The position numbers and the translations under genes were made by a program. This document shows, piece by piece, positions 28,880 to 37,407 of a stretch of 64,000 bases of DNA. Numbering within the stretch: position 1 is the first letter of the stretch; every line of letters starts with the position of its first letter. The notes beneath the pieces were generated by a model. The model was given only the letters and a program-made list of their open reading frames with translations, made no database searches and was not told where the DNA came from. The DNA is from Duganella sp. SG902 (GTDB taxonomy: Bacteria > Pseudomonadota > Gammaproteobacteria > Burkholderiales > Burkholderiaceae_D). Location: NCBI RefSeq assembly GCF_013376005.1, contig NZ_JABMJK010000007.1, positions 1 through 64,000 on the forward strand. The letters run 5' to 3'.

Positions 28880-29249
28880 CGGCTTGCTCGCATGGCGTGG
28901 AGACCGCGCCCGGCTGGCCGTCCCGTGTTGGATCTGGCTGAGCTCAGGCGGCTGGCGATCTGGGATTGTAGCAGGCGGCCGCGCGGCCCTATTTGGCCGG
29001 CCCACCGCTGTGTCCAGCGTAGCCCGGTCGGGCTGGGCCTGGTTTGCGCCAGGTCGTGTTGTGGCTGGATGTTCCGCATGCCGGCGACGCGGTGTTGGTG
29101 CGGCTGGCGGGTGGCCGCGCTTGCGCGGCGGCTGGGCGCGACGATGGCTGAGTGGCGGTGGCTGAGCGGCGCCGATGGGGACGGCCGCGTGCCGTGCCTG
29201 TTGGCCGCCGCCCGGGATGGCGTGCATGCCGCAGGCCGGCTCTGCCTGT

Positions 29250-29305
29250 CTGAAGTCGATCGAGTGAAGTCGATCCGGTGAAGTCCATCCGCTGAAATCC
29301 ATCCG
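29250..29305. repeat. Iteron-like tandem repeat, four 14-bp units
   Basis: Four adjoining 14-bp units follow the pattern STGAARTCSATCSR, where the third unit is GTGAAGTCCATCCG; neighbouring units differ at one to three positions. Such arrays bind ParB-type or Rep-type proteins. With parA and a KorB-like gene just upstream and a second ParB gene downstream, a partition site (parS-like) is the simplest reading. No Rep gene was recognised, so an origin is less likely. Confidence 0.6.
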
Positions 29306-29541
29306 GGCGAGGCCCTGCGGGCAACCGCCTCCTTCCGGGTCGCTGCGCTCCGTCCCTGCGGGACCGGGCCTGCGGCCCGCCTCCAGTCCTCGGCTCGCGG
29401 GCCCGGCCGCGCCGGGCCCAACGGCCTGTCCGGTCAGGACCAGCTGCGCTCGTCCTGGAAGGGTTAACCCCAAGGGCGGCGTGTCGCGCTGCGCGCACAC
29501 CCCGCAACCCCGAACGGCCTGAAATGAGGACACCACGCTTT

Positions 29542-29584
29542 CAAAGGCCATGCCAGCGATAAAGCCGCTGGCATGGCCTTTGAG
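29542..29584. repeat. Perfect 18-bp inverted repeat with 7-nt loop
   Basis: The arms TCAAAGGCCATGCCAGCG and CGCTGGCATGGCCTTTGA pair perfectly around ATAAAGC. No U-run follows on either strand, so it is not a simple terminator. It is the first of a series of hairpins before ardB. Confidence 0.7.
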
Positions 29585-29688
29585 CCGCCGCTTGCGCTAT
29601 GAAGCCGGCCGCATGGCGCCCTGGGGGGCGCCTGCGGCGCCCAACCCCACAAGGTCAGCGCGGGCCGCGGGCCGCCCATTGCGCCAAT

Positions 29689-29734
29689 CCCCCCACAAGT
29701 CCCCCCGGCCGGGGTGAGGGGGACTTGTGGGGGG
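29689..29734. repeat. Perfect 17-bp inverted repeat with 12-nt loop
   Basis: The arms CCCCCCACAAGTCCCCC and GGGGGACTTGTGGGGGG pair perfectly. A further copy of CCCCACAAG occurs at about 29645. It lies about 190 bp before the ardB start and would fold strongly in single-stranded DNA. Confidence 0.7.
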
Positions 29735-29799
29735 ATAAACGCACGCAACGGGCCGGAAACGCGGCCCTTGCCTCGCTGACTGCACACCACCCTTCCTAA

Positions 29800-29850
29800 T
29801 CCTTCCCGTGAGGGAAGGACTATCTCCCCCCTCCGCCCCCCTCCGGGGGG
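29800..29850. repeat. Two adjoining short hairpins before ardB
   Basis: TCCTTCCC-GTGA-GGGAAGGA occupies 29800-29819, and six C/six G arms with a TCC loop occupy 29836-29850. They lie 75-125 bp before the ardB start. On mRNA they could act in the leader; on single-stranded DNA they could form promoter-like duplexes. Confidence 0.6.
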
Positions 29851-29924
29851 AACGAGAGAGTCCATGCAAGAGGATGAGGTGTTGACTTCACTTCTTTTGA
29901 TCAACCTTTTTCAAGGAGAACAGC

Positions 29925-30365
29925 ATGGAACAGCAATCATATGTGCCGTTGGCCGGCGCCGACGGCGGGCCGGTGACGGCGGTGTTGGTGCCGCTGGCGG
30001 AGCGGCTCGGCTTCCTGCCGCGTCATTTCGGCACGGAATGGGTGACGGTGGAAAACGCCGTCTACCGCACCATGGACTACCTGTGCCCGCACTACCGCGG
30101 CGGCTACTGGGATTTCTACGACTTGTCCAACGGCGGGGCGCTGCTGGTGCCCAGCGGCAGCAGCAGCTACTACCTCAAATGCGAGGACAACGGCGTCAGC
30201 GGCCACCTGTCGCCGCTGGGGACCGGCATCGCGGTGTGCGCCATGGCCTACAACCAGCTGGGCTTCCGCCGCGACGGCCGGCGCTTCGCCGAGATGTTCT
30301 ACCGCGTGCGCGATTTTCTGGCCCAGCAGCCGGAGGCATGCCAGTTGTTGGCGCTGCTCAATTGA
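29925..30365 (+). CDS. ardB: ArdB/KlcA-family antirestriction protein
   Basis: The protein has 146 residues and is full length for the family. The hallmark block ERLGFLPRHFGTEWVTVENAVYRTMDYLCPHYRGGYWDFYDLSNGG is present from about residue 26, and GTGIAVCAMAYNQL with a final FLAQQPEACQLLALL helix completes the fold. ArdB/KlcA proteins protect incoming DNA from type I restriction without mimicking DNA. AAGGAG precedes the start. By the inferred transfer polarity this gene would enter the recipient early, which suits its job. Confidence 0.92.
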   Translation: MEQQSYVPLAGADGGPVTAVLVPLAERLGFLPRHFGTEWVTVENAVYRTMDYLCPHYRGGYWDFYDLSNGGALLVPSGSSSYYLKCEDNGVSGHLSPLGTGIAVCAMAYNQLGFRRDGRRFAEMFYRVRDFLAQQPEACQLLALLN

Positions 30366-30428
30366 GTGGCGGGTGGCCGCCGCCCGCGCGGCGGCCTTGA
30401 TTCGATGTGCTATCCGTTTGGAGGATGT

Positions 30429-32357
30429 ATGACTACTTTTGAACAACAGGTCGCCGGCGGCGACCACGGGATCGCCGGCGCGGCCAGCGCCGTGCAACAA
30501 CGGGCGCGGGTGATCCTCGCGCACGCCACCATCGGCACGGCGGCGCATGCGCAGTTTGTCCGCAGCCCGAGGAATGTGCGCCGCAAACCGGCGGACCGCA
30601 GCGAACTGAAGGCGCTGGTGCGCTCGCAGGGCCAGCTGCAAAATCTGATCTGCCATGAGGAGATCATCGACGGCGTCGCCACCGGCAAGCTGGTGGTGGA
30701 CGCCGGGGACGGGCGCTGGCAGGTGATTGGCGAGCTGATCGCCGAGGGCGCGCTGCCGGTGGACTTCCAGATCCTGTACCTGCTGGTCAGCGAGGCGGAG
30801 GCGGTGGTGGTGGGACTGGCGGAAAATCTGGGCCGCGCGCAACTCCATCCCGCCGACCTGTGCGAGGGCATGCTGGAGCTGGCACATGCTGGGCGCGGCG
30901 TGGCCGACATCGCGCTGATCTTCGGCGTGCCGGAACTGACGGTGCGCCAGCGCCTAAAGCTGGCCCATGTCGCGCCCGCGCTGTTCGCCCTGTACCGCGA
31001 CGACCGGATCACCTACGAGCAGCTGGCGGCGCTGGCGGTGAGCGACGACCATGCCGCCCAGCAGGCGGCGTGGGATGGCTTGTCGCCATGGGAGCGGCAA
31101 CCGGCGCGGCTGCGCCGCCTGCTGACCGCCCACGCCTTGCCGCTCAGGGACGACCCCGTGATGCGCTATGTGGGCCTGAAAGCCTATCGGGCGGCGGGCG
31201 GGCTGCTCACGCATGACCTGCTGAGCGAGGACGGCGACGGCTACATCGACAACCCGGCCCTGCTCGACTCGCTGGCGCAGGCCAAGCTGGAGAAGCTGGC
31301 CAAGCGGCTCGGGCGCGAGGGCTGGCACTGGAGCGCAGCGCAGCCGCGCGCCGACGCCGCCATGCTGGCGGCCTATGGCCGGGTGCGCAAACAGCGGCTG
31401 GCGCCGACGCCGGAGCAGCTGGCGCAGCTGCAACAACTGGCGCAGCGGGCGGCCGCGCTGGAGCGGCGCGCCGACGGCGAGGGCGACGAGGACGGCGCGA
31501 TCGCGCGCCAGCTGGCCGACATCGACATCGCGCAGGGCCGCATCCGCATGGCGCTGGAACGGCCCGATCCCGACGACATGGCGCTGGCCGGGGTGCTGCT
31601 GACCGTGGGCGAGGACGGCAAGGCCTGCCTGCTGCGCGGCCTGATCCGGCCGCAGGACAAGGCGCGGCTGCGCAAGGAGGAGAAGGCGGCCGCCAAGCCG
31701 CGCGGCCCGCACAGCGAGCGCCTGACCCACGTGCTGCGGGCGCAGCGCACGCTGGCGCTGCGCGCCGAGCTGCTGGCCAAGCCCGAGGTGGCGCTGCTGG
31801 TGCTGGCGCACCGCTTGATCAGCGCGGTGTTCCTCGACACGCACGCGGCGGGCGGCGCGGTGCAGCTGGAGGTGCGCGCGCCGTCCCTGCCGGAGGCGGC
31901 GCAGAGCGGTCCCGCGTGGGATCGCTGGCAGGCCCAGCGCGAAGCGCTGCTGGCGGCCCTGCCGCAGGGCGGCGCGGTGGCGCTGATGGCGTGGTTGCAG
32001 CGCCAGCCGCGCGCGGTGATCGACGACTATCTGGCGTTTTGCCTGAGCTGCGGCGTGAACGGGCTGCGGGACGGCGGGCACGGCGCGGATGGCGGGGATG
32101 GGGAAGCGGGCGACGAGGTGGCGGCGCTGGCGCGGGTGGTCGGCCTGGACATGCACGCGTGGTGGCAGCCGACCGCGCGGAATTATTTCAGCCACGTCAG
32201 CAAGGGCCGCATGATGGAGGTGGTGGCGCAGGCCACCTCGGCGGCGCAGGCGGCGCCGCTGGAGGCCATGCGCAAGGAGGCGGCGGCGGAGGCGGCGGAG
32301 CGGGCGGTGGCGGGCACGGGCTGGCTGCCGGAGGTGCTGGCGGGGGCCGCGGGCTGA
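30429..32357 (+). CDS. Long ParB/RepB/Spo0J-family protein
   Basis: The 642-residue protein starts at 30429 after TTTGGAGG. The ParB domain shows RSPRNVRRKPADRSELKALVRSQGQLQNLI, then VGLAENLGRAQLHPADLCEGMLEL. A helix-turn-helix follows near residue 160 (GVADIALIFGVPELTVRQRLKLAHV). The C-terminal 350 residues are helical and charged, with no recognised domain. Proteins of this size class occur in the transfer regions of many proteobacterial plasmids and ICEs; their task is not settled, and some act in the recipient soon after entry. It has no ParA of its own and is followed by a strong terminator at 32372. Confidence 0.8.
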   Translation: MTTFEQQVAGGDHGIAGAASAVQQRARVILAHATIGTAAHAQFVRSPRNVRRKPADRSELKALVRSQGQLQNLICHEEIIDGVATGKLVVDAGDGRWQVIGELIAEGALPVDFQILYLLVSEAEAVVVGLAENLGRAQLHPADLCEGMLELAHAGRGVADIALIFGVPELTVRQRLKLAHVAPALFALYRDDRITYEQLAALAVSDDHAAQQAAWDGLSPWERQPARLRRLLTAHALPLRDDPVMRYVGLKAYRAAGGLLTHDLLSEDGDGYIDNPALLDSLAQAKLEKLAKRLGREGWHWSAAQPRADAAMLAAYGRVRKQRLAPTPEQLAQLQQLAQRAAALERRADGEGDEDGAIARQLADIDIAQGRIRMALERPDPDDMALAGVLLTVGEDGKACLLRGLIRPQDKARLRKEEKAAAKPRGPHSERLTHVLRAQRTLALRAELLAKPEVALLVLAHRLISAVFLDTHAAGGAVQLEVRAPSLPEAAQSGPAWDRWQAQREALLAALPQGGAVALMAWLQRQPRAVIDDYLAFCLSCGVNGLRDGGHGADGGDGEAGDEVAALARVVGLDMHAWWQPTARNYFSHVSKGRMMEVVAQATSAAQAAPLEAMRKEAAAEAAERAVAGTGWLPEVLAGAAG

Positions 32358-32371
32358 GGTGGGGATGAGGG

Positions 32372-32401
32372 CGGGGCCGCGCGGGCGGCCCCGTTTTTTT
32401 T
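32372..32401 (+). terminator. Rho-independent terminator after the long parB
   Basis: GGGGCCGC and GCGGCCCC form a perfect 8-bp stem with a GCGG loop, followed after one base by eight T residues (32394-32401). It ends the ardB-parB transcript 15 bases past the stop codon. Confidence 0.85.
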
Positions 32402-32540
32402 GGACATGGCGCGGTGTCGGGGCGGGCCGGGTGGTTCTCGGGGCGGGCCGGGCGGTGGTGGTGGTGGGGGCGAGGCTGACACGGCGCGAGGGCTGGAATT
32501 GTCGAGGTTGGTGGGAGGTGGAGGGCGCGCGGCGGCGTGG

Positions 32541-32580
32541 CTTGATAATCTCAAGCGCCGGCGCGCTTGAGATTATCAAG
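32541..32580. repeat. Perfect 18-bp inverted repeat beside the nic site
   Basis: CTTGATAATCTCAAGCGC and its exact complement flank CGGC. It stands 22 bp from the predicted nic on the leading side. It may bind a relaxosome or host protein, or act in termination of transfer. No T-run follows, so a transcription terminator is unlikely. Confidence 0.7.
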
Positions 32581-32589
32581 CACGTGAAA

Positions 32590-32645
32590 GGAGTAGCGAT
32601 TGCAGGATAGGCTGACGCCGATCAAAGTGCTCCACTTTGGCATGG
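32590..32645 (-). other. oriT: Origin of transfer (oriT) with RP4-like nic
   Basis: On the minus strand the sequence GCCTATCCTG|CA occurs at 32612-32601. It matches the YATCCTG|Y nic consensus of MOBP relaxases and shares ten bases with the RP4 nic region. Cleavage would fall between 32603 and 32602. A short inverted repeat CAAAGTG-CTC-CACTTTG (32623-32639) lies 5' of nic, where RP4-type oriTs bind their accessory protein. The mobC-like and relaxase genes follow within 100 bp. Transfer of the minus strand would take the ardB/parB side in first. Confidence 0.75.
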
Positions 32646-32686
32646 CTACGATAAAACCATCGCATGACAGATCGATGGAGGCCGCC

Positions 32687-33211
32687 ATGGCAATCCGACC
32701 GAACCGCATCAACGTCAACCTGGGGCCCTATAAAGCGCCATGGCTGGCGTATTGCCGCGCGACGGGCGAGAACCCGAGCAGCCTGTTCCGCCAGCTGGTG
32801 GCGCAATTGCTGGCGGACGCCATCGACGTCACGACACCGGAGCCGGTGGCCGCCGGCAAGACACGCAAGGAAGTGCGGCTGACCCCGGATGAACAGCAAC
32901 ATGTGGCGGCGGCGGCGCTGCACGCCGGCGTGAGCGAGGTGCGCTGGATCAGCGCGCTGATCCGCGCCCACATGAGTGCGCAGGTCCAGTTGGGACCGCT
33001 GGAAACCGAGGCGCTGGGACGTTCCAACCTGGCCCTGCTGGCCATAGGCCGCAACCTGAACCAGCTGGTGCGCGCGGTGCACATGGGGGAGGTCATGTTG
33101 CCCACCGAGCTGACCGCGGTGCTGGCGGCACTGCGGGTGCAGTTGAGCAGCCATGTGGAGGAGGTCGCGGCCATCCTGTCCGCCAACCTGAACCGATGGA
33201 GGACCTCATGA
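32687..33211 (+). CDS. MobC-like relaxosome accessory protein
   Basis: The 174-residue protein starts at 32687, preceded by GGAGG; in-frame ATGs upstream lie in the oriT region. The N-terminal part has a ribbon-helix-helix look. The segment RSNLALLAIGRNLNQLVRAVHMG is the MobC hallmark. MobC proteins open the duplex at nic and help the relaxase. The stop overlaps the relaxase start (ATGA). Confidence 0.8.
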   Translation: MAIRPNRINVNLGPYKAPWLAYCRATGENPSSLFRQLVAQLLADAIDVTTPEPVAAGKTRKEVRLTPDEQQHVAAAALHAGVSEVRWISALIRAHMSAQVQLGPLETEALGRSNLALLAIGRNLNQLVRAVHMGEVMLPTELTAVLAALRVQLSSHVEEVAAILSANLNRWRTS

Positions 33212-34128
33212 ACCGCGACCAGTTGGACATCTACCTGGCCGAGTGGGACCGGGGATTCAATAGCCGGCATACACGGCGCGTGCAGACCCGATCGGTGGCC
33301 GAACTCAGGGCGCGTGGCGCCGCCGTGCGTGAACGCTTGTCGCACATCGTGCGGCGGACGCCACAGGTGCTGGTGCGTATCTCCGGTGGTGGACGTGGCA
33401 TGGGCGGGATCCGTGCGCACCTGAACTACATTGCGCGGCACGGCCAGCTCCCCCTGGAGGATCAGGATGGTGACCGCCATCTGGGCCGTGACGACCTGAC
33501 CTGGCTGGGTTACAGCTGGCAGCACGGTGGCGTGCCCATTCCCGAAGTGGCGGAATGGCGCGAAGCGGTGAATATTGTGTTGTCGATGCCTGAGGGCACG
33601 GATACCGTCGCGTTGCAACGTGCGGCGCGGGCGTTTGCCGCAGCTGAATTCGCGGGATACCAGTACGCCATGGCCTTGCACACGCCGGACAGCGACCCCA
33701 GTCGTTCAGCGTCGCCGCATCCGCACGTGCATCTATGCGTGAAGAAGGCCGGCGCCGACGGACGGCGGCTGAATCCGCGCAAGCAGGACTTGCGGCGTTG
33801 GCGCGAGGACTTTGCCGAGCGGCTGCGCGAACATGGCATCGACGCTGCCGCGTCGCGCCGACTGGAGCGCTTTCAACCGATCAAGGGCGAGCAACAATAC
33901 GTGAGGCATATGCGGGCTCGCGGTGTCACCCTGGCCGGCCTTGGTTTACCGACCATGCCGGCGTTGGGGTGGGGGCGGCAGGCGCAGGGTATGCGCGACC
34001 GTTATCTGGACGCCGCCGCGATGTTGGCTGCATCGTCGCACGATGAGGACAGGACATTGGCTGTGGGTGTGTCGGCGCTGGCGAACCTTGGGCATGAGCG
34101 CGGCAGAATCCCGGGGCGGCAGAGGTGA
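33208..34128 (+). CDS. MOBP-type relaxase, short form
   Basis: The 306-residue protein starts at 33208 after GGAGG. Tyr74 in HLNYIARHG is the likely nicking residue. The three-His metal site is visible as His158 in MALHTPD and His171/173/175 in PHPHVHLCVKK. The segment LNPRKQDLRRWREDFAERLREHGI follows as in RP4 TraI. The protein stops after the relaxase domain, so it has no primase, helicase or LPD7 region. A free-standing LPD7 protein is encoded at 13168-14448. It should cut oriT at 32602/32603 and pilot the strand. Confidence 0.88.
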   Translation: MNRDQLDIYLAEWDRGFNSRHTRRVQTRSVAELRARGAAVRERLSHIVRRTPQVLVRISGGGRGMGGIRAHLNYIARHGQLPLEDQDGDRHLGRDDLTWLGYSWQHGGVPIPEVAEWREAVNIVLSMPEGTDTVALQRAARAFAAAEFAGYQYAMALHTPDSDPSRSASPHPHVHLCVKKAGADGRRLNPRKQDLRRWREDFAERLREHGIDAAASRRLERFQPIKGEQQYVRHMRARGVTLAGLGLPTMPALGWGRQAQGMRDRYLDAAAMLAASSHDEDRTLAVGVSALANLGHERGRIPGRQR

Positions 34129-34147
34129 AACAAGTAGGCGGGAGAAC

Positions 34148-34423
34148 ATGATGGATCGATTGCACAGGCAGGAAGCGTTTAACGGCAAGTGGTCGGCCGT
34201 CCTTCGTGCGTGGTGCTTGCTCGCCGCGGTGCTGCTGGCGGTGCTGGGCGTTCTTGGCTGGATGCTGGTCTTGCCGCTGAAGGCAGGACGGGTTTGCGTG
34301 GAGGCCGGAGAGTGGGCATTGCGCGCCTTTGCGGCATGCGTGCTGGGGCTGATCGGTTTGTTGATACTGGTGCCCCTGGTGTTTGGCCTGGCCTACACGC
34401 TGCTTTATCCTTGGTTGCACTGA
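34148..34423 (+). CDS. Small membrane protein after the relaxase
   Basis: The protein has 91 residues with two strong membrane helices (about residues 19-43 and 56-85). GGGAGA precedes the start, 20 bp after the relaxase stop, so it is in the same transcript. No family is recognised. It could be an entry-exclusion or transfer accessory protein. Confidence 0.6.
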   Translation: MMDRLHRQEAFNGKWSAVLRAWCLLAAVLLAVLGVLGWMLVLPLKAGRVCVEAGEWALRAFAACVLGLIGLLILVPLVFGLAYTLLYPWLH

Positions 34424-34542
34424 TGGTCGCCCTTATCGGTATGTTGTTGCGCTTTGTTGGCGAACGCTGCAATGCAACTCAATGTGGCCTTGTCGAACTC
34501 GAATTGACAGACCAGATTCGAGTTGCGACTGGTCATTTCCGG

Positions 34543-36264
34543 CTAGTCATCGCAGACCAAGGAATCAGAGATGGCAGAAGCGCTGGTGGCGGCTTCGATA
34601 TGGTAGGTCGGCGTCTCCACCGAGAGTACGTCGCCCTGCTCGCTATACCATGCTAGAGCTTGGTCGATATTGTTTGCAAGCTGTGGACGGTGGTGTTGCC
34701 GGAGCCACTGCTTCAGGGAATTCAAAGAATCCCCGTCAGCGACTGTCAGTTGATACGCTGCGCTAAACAACGCGTCTTGAATGGTTTTGGGTGAACACTT
34801 GCCGTTTATTTTTAGCTTATAGTTGGTCTGAATCGTATTGACGAATCGCTCAAGATCAACCAGTTTCTTGTCTCTCGTATCAGCATCTGTGTAGCGCGAC
34901 GGCTCTTGCTGGTGCCGGAACGTGCCGCGCTGGCGTCGCGTACCATCCTTGGTTAACTCAAGTAGCCTATCGAGCGCAACATGCCAGACGGCGCAGCGCC
35001 CGACGGTGACCTCGGTGCCTCCCACGAGACGCATCTCGCGACCTTCGGCCATGCTGCGGCCGCGCGAGGCTGATCGGCCGTCGCCCCAGAACGCTTGATT
35101 TCTAAGTGGAATCTGTACCTCCCCTGCGAACCGCTTGGGATGATCACTTGCAAGCTCAATGCCGATGCCCCGCAACTGATCTTCGCGTCGGCGGTCGAGC
35201 AGCAAATCGAATGCCTTCGCAAACGATGGGCTGACGATGTAGTCGACAGGGGAGGTGCGTATGTCGGCAACTGCCGAGCTGCGATCCATGGGGTCGGTGA
35301 CATGGGCATCGACGACAACGAGCAGGCACGACACGTCCTGGATAGCAAACAATGTCTCGCCGTATGCGTGGAGCAGTGCATCGACGCCCAGGTTGTCCGA
35401 TGTTCCGCCATCTGATAAATGCAAGTACTTACTGCGTGGAATTCCATAGTCCTCGCTATAGAAGTGTTGCAATGTCATGCCGTGGAATAAGCCAGGGTAA
35501 GCGCCGGACGTCGCGACCGCGTCGGCGATCCGCATTTTTCCCAAGTCGGACCCTAACTCGTTAAATGCTTCCTGAGTGAAGGTAAATCCTTGCAGTTGGT
35601 CAGACGGACTATTGAGTCCCCTCGTTGTGAGCGGTCGAGAGGACGGCACCGGATGTAACAGGGAGGCATTGATCAGCAGGACTGGTGCGCCTGTCTCGGG
35701 TGCGCCGAGTTGTCCGAATCGGGTACCGTTAAATATCTTCTGATCAAATACGTCGGCAAGCGAGTGGGTGGCGTTTCGCCCGCTCGCCATGCTGGCGATC
35801 AGGTTGTTCGGCTTAGCCGAGTCTAGTAGCCAGGTTTGCAGAAAGTCAGTTCGAAATACCGCAGAGCGCTGGTCAAATTGCATTTCGTTAGCTGGCGGTG
35901 CGATGGCAAAACTTGCTGCTGCCAGCGACCCTCCCGAAACAGACGAAATAGCTGTCACGTCTCCATAGATTCCCAGGTTCTGCAATTGCATTAATACACC
36001 CAAGCCAAAATTGGCTGCGCGGGATCCCCCGCCAGACACCGCGACGCCGATAAACATTGGGTGTAGGCAGGGTGAATCCTTGAGCGCGATCACGCAACTC
36101 TCGGGATGCGGGAACATAGCGCGTTTTACAGGTTGCGTTGAGTCGCTTGCAGGAACATTGACAACGGCGGAATCGGAACTCCTTGGTAAGATCCCGCAGC
36201 TCGCTACGAAGGAGAGCAACAACGCAGCCGGAATGAAGGTGGCGTACCGAAATGTTTTGGTCAT
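34543..36264 (-). CDS. Patatin-like phospholipase lipoprotein
   Basis: The protein has 573 residues. A lipobox (VASC) gives lipidation at Cys23. The patatin fold shows an oxyanion loop GGGSRA (78-83), the nucleophile Ser110 in SSVSGGS, and the catalytic Asp285 in LSDGGTSDN. It should be a serine-aspartate phospholipase attached to a membrane. It is the last gene of a minus-strand set, 104 bp after the MBL-fold gene. Patatin enzymes serve as membrane-damaging effectors in several defence systems (for example CBASS CapV), though those are cytosolic, whereas this one is a predicted lipoprotein facing the periplasm. That location is unusual for an abortive-infection effector. Confidence 0.85.
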   Translation of the reverse strand: MTKTFRYATFIPAALLLSFVASCGILPRSSDSAVVNVPASDSTQPVKRAMFPHPESCVIALKDSPCLHPMFIGVAVSGGGSRAANFGLGVLMQLQNLGIYGDVTAISSVSGGSLAAASFAIAPPANEMQFDQRSAVFRTDFLQTWLLDSAKPNNLIASMASGRNATHSLADVFDQKIFNGTRFGQLGAPETGAPVLLINASLLHPVPSSRPLTTRGLNSPSDQLQGFTFTQEAFNELGSDLGKMRIADAVATSGAYPGLFHGMTLQHFYSEDYGIPRSKYLHLSDGGTSDNLGVDALLHAYGETLFAIQDVSCLLVVVDAHVTDPMDRSSAVADIRTSPVDYIVSPSFAKAFDLLLDRRREDQLRGIGIELASDHPKRFAGEVQIPLRNQAFWGDGRSASRGRSMAEGREMRLVGGTEVTVGRCAVWHVALDRLLELTKDGTRRQRGTFRHQQEPSRYTDADTRDKKLVDLERFVNTIQTNYKLKINGKCSPKTIQDALFSAAYQLTVADGDSLNSLKQWLRQHHRPQLANNIDQALAWYSEQGDVLSVETPTYHIEAATSASAISDSLVCDD

Positions 36265-36368
36265 TGAATTTTTACTTTATGCGCGATAACGTGGCGTCAC
36301 CTTCTGTTTGCTCGCTGCCGCTTTTGTTCAGGCGTAGGCTTAACTACCACAGGCGTATAGAAGGAGCA

Positions 36369-37400
36369 TTACGGAAGCTTTACCTTTACGTACGGTTTGC
36401 CGACTACCGGGAAGGTGAGCTTGTGTGGCGGCCAGTCCGCGGGTGCGTTCTGCCATCCCGTGGTCTGTGGTTGGGCATAGTTGAAAATGAACTCTGCGCC
36501 GGGACATGACCTCATGATCTTGGCAATCAACGCTTGGTCGGGGTGCTTGTGTTGCGCACCGCTGGTGCTGATCAGGAAGCGGGAGCAATCGATGCTTTGT
36601 AGCAGGCGGGGATTGGTGTTTCCCTTGCTGCCGTGGTGTGAGACCTTTAGGACGTTGACGTTCACTGGGAGTTCCCAATGTTTCTCAAGACCGTCGGCGA
36701 CCACGTTTGCAAACGCATCGCCTGTCAGCAAAGCTTTTTGATTATCGTATTCAAACATGATCGCGATGCTGCTGCCGTTGGGTGTGGCGCTATCCGCTCT
36801 AAAATTCTCGTCGGGGTAATTGGCGTTGGTATCGATCGGCCACGCATCGTTTTTGCCCAGTAGATCAGGCGCTTGCTCGACTTCGTCATCTGCTGGTGGG
36901 GTTGGTCCCACCCATTCGTTGGCCAGATTTTGAAGTCGCTTTTCGTCGGGTGAGAGTATCCACGCGGTCATCCCGCCCGGCAAATCGATCGGATCGAGCC
37001 AGTCGCTGGAGATGCAGGCGCCACCAAAGGCGTGGTTCCACGGCAGATTTCCCTCTTCTATGAGCTGCGTAAGGGTTTCACCTTCTGCGTGTCCCAGCAC
37101 ATCGACCGGCTGCAGATGTTTTTTTCCGTTAAACCAAACGTCACCGATTTCCAGCCAGTCGGGCTTTTGCTGCAATAGCGCAATGATGCCTTCGATATGA
37201 TCAAGATCGTAGTGGGTCACCACCAAGACCTCTAGTCGTAACGTTCCATTCTTGCGTGCTGCTTTCAACACGGCGAGCACGTTGTCGACGCTTTCAGCCA
37301 TGCCTCCATCGATCAGAATATGCCGCAGCTGGTCCGCCGCGCCATAACTTAGCAACAGCGCATCGCCTTGATTTGCTTGTATCGCGGTAATCTCGAACAT
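36369..37400 (-). CDS. ComEC-like MBL-fold metallo-hydrolase
   Basis: The protein has 343 residues and no signal peptide, so it is cytosolic. The metal site is in THYDLDH (His63, Asp65, Asp67, His68), followed by GDAFANV and VSHHGSKGNTNP, the order found in the ComEC/Rec2-type branch of the metallo-beta-lactamase fold. Relatives act as nucleases or phosphodiesterases. It starts 7 bp after the CHAT-like gene, so the two are almost certainly co-translated. MBL enzymes of this branch are often paired with caspase-like or trypsin-like proteases in bacterial conflict operons. Confidence 0.85.
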   Translation of the reverse strand: MFEITAIQANQGDALLLSYGAADQLRHILIDGGMAESVDNVLAVLKAARKNGTLRLEVLVVTHYDLDHIEGIIALLQQKPDWLEIGDVWFNGKKHLQPVDVLGHAEGETLTQLIEEGNLPWNHAFGGACISSDWLDPIDLPGGMTAWILSPDEKRLQNLANEWVGPTPPADDEVEQAPDLLGKNDAWPIDTNANYPDENFRADSATPNGSSIAIMFEYDNQKALLTGDAFANVVADGLEKHWELPVNVNVLKVSHHGSKGNTNPRLLQSIDCSRFLISTSGAQHKHPDQALIAKIMRSCPGAEFIFNYAQPQTTGWQNAPADWPPHKLTFPVVGKPYVKVKLP

Positions 37401-37407
37401 TGGGGCC

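Larger units (their letters stand above)
28880..29924. other. Structured noncoding leader upstream of ardB
   Basis: About 1 kb without a supportable gene. It contains a four-unit tandem repeat (29250-29305) and four hairpins (29542-29584, 29689-29734, 29800-29819, 29836-29850), listed separately. Open frames here have skewed composition and no ribosome site. By the inferred transfer direction it belongs to the leading region and could hold single-strand promoters, a centromere or an origin. Confidence 0.5.

Noticed and set aside
28661-29551. 296-residue minus-strand frame extending the small 72-residue gene
   Set aside because: The N-terminal 224 residues are Arg/Gly/Pro low complexity across the iterons and hairpins; only the C-terminal part looks like protein.
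29542-29584. Hairpin as a transcription terminator of the KorB-like gene
   Set aside because: It is 0.9 kb from the stop codon and lacks a T-run on either strand.
30954-32579. 541-residue minus-strand frame opposite the long parB
   Set aside because: Shadow of a ParB gene with clear domains; low-complexity product.
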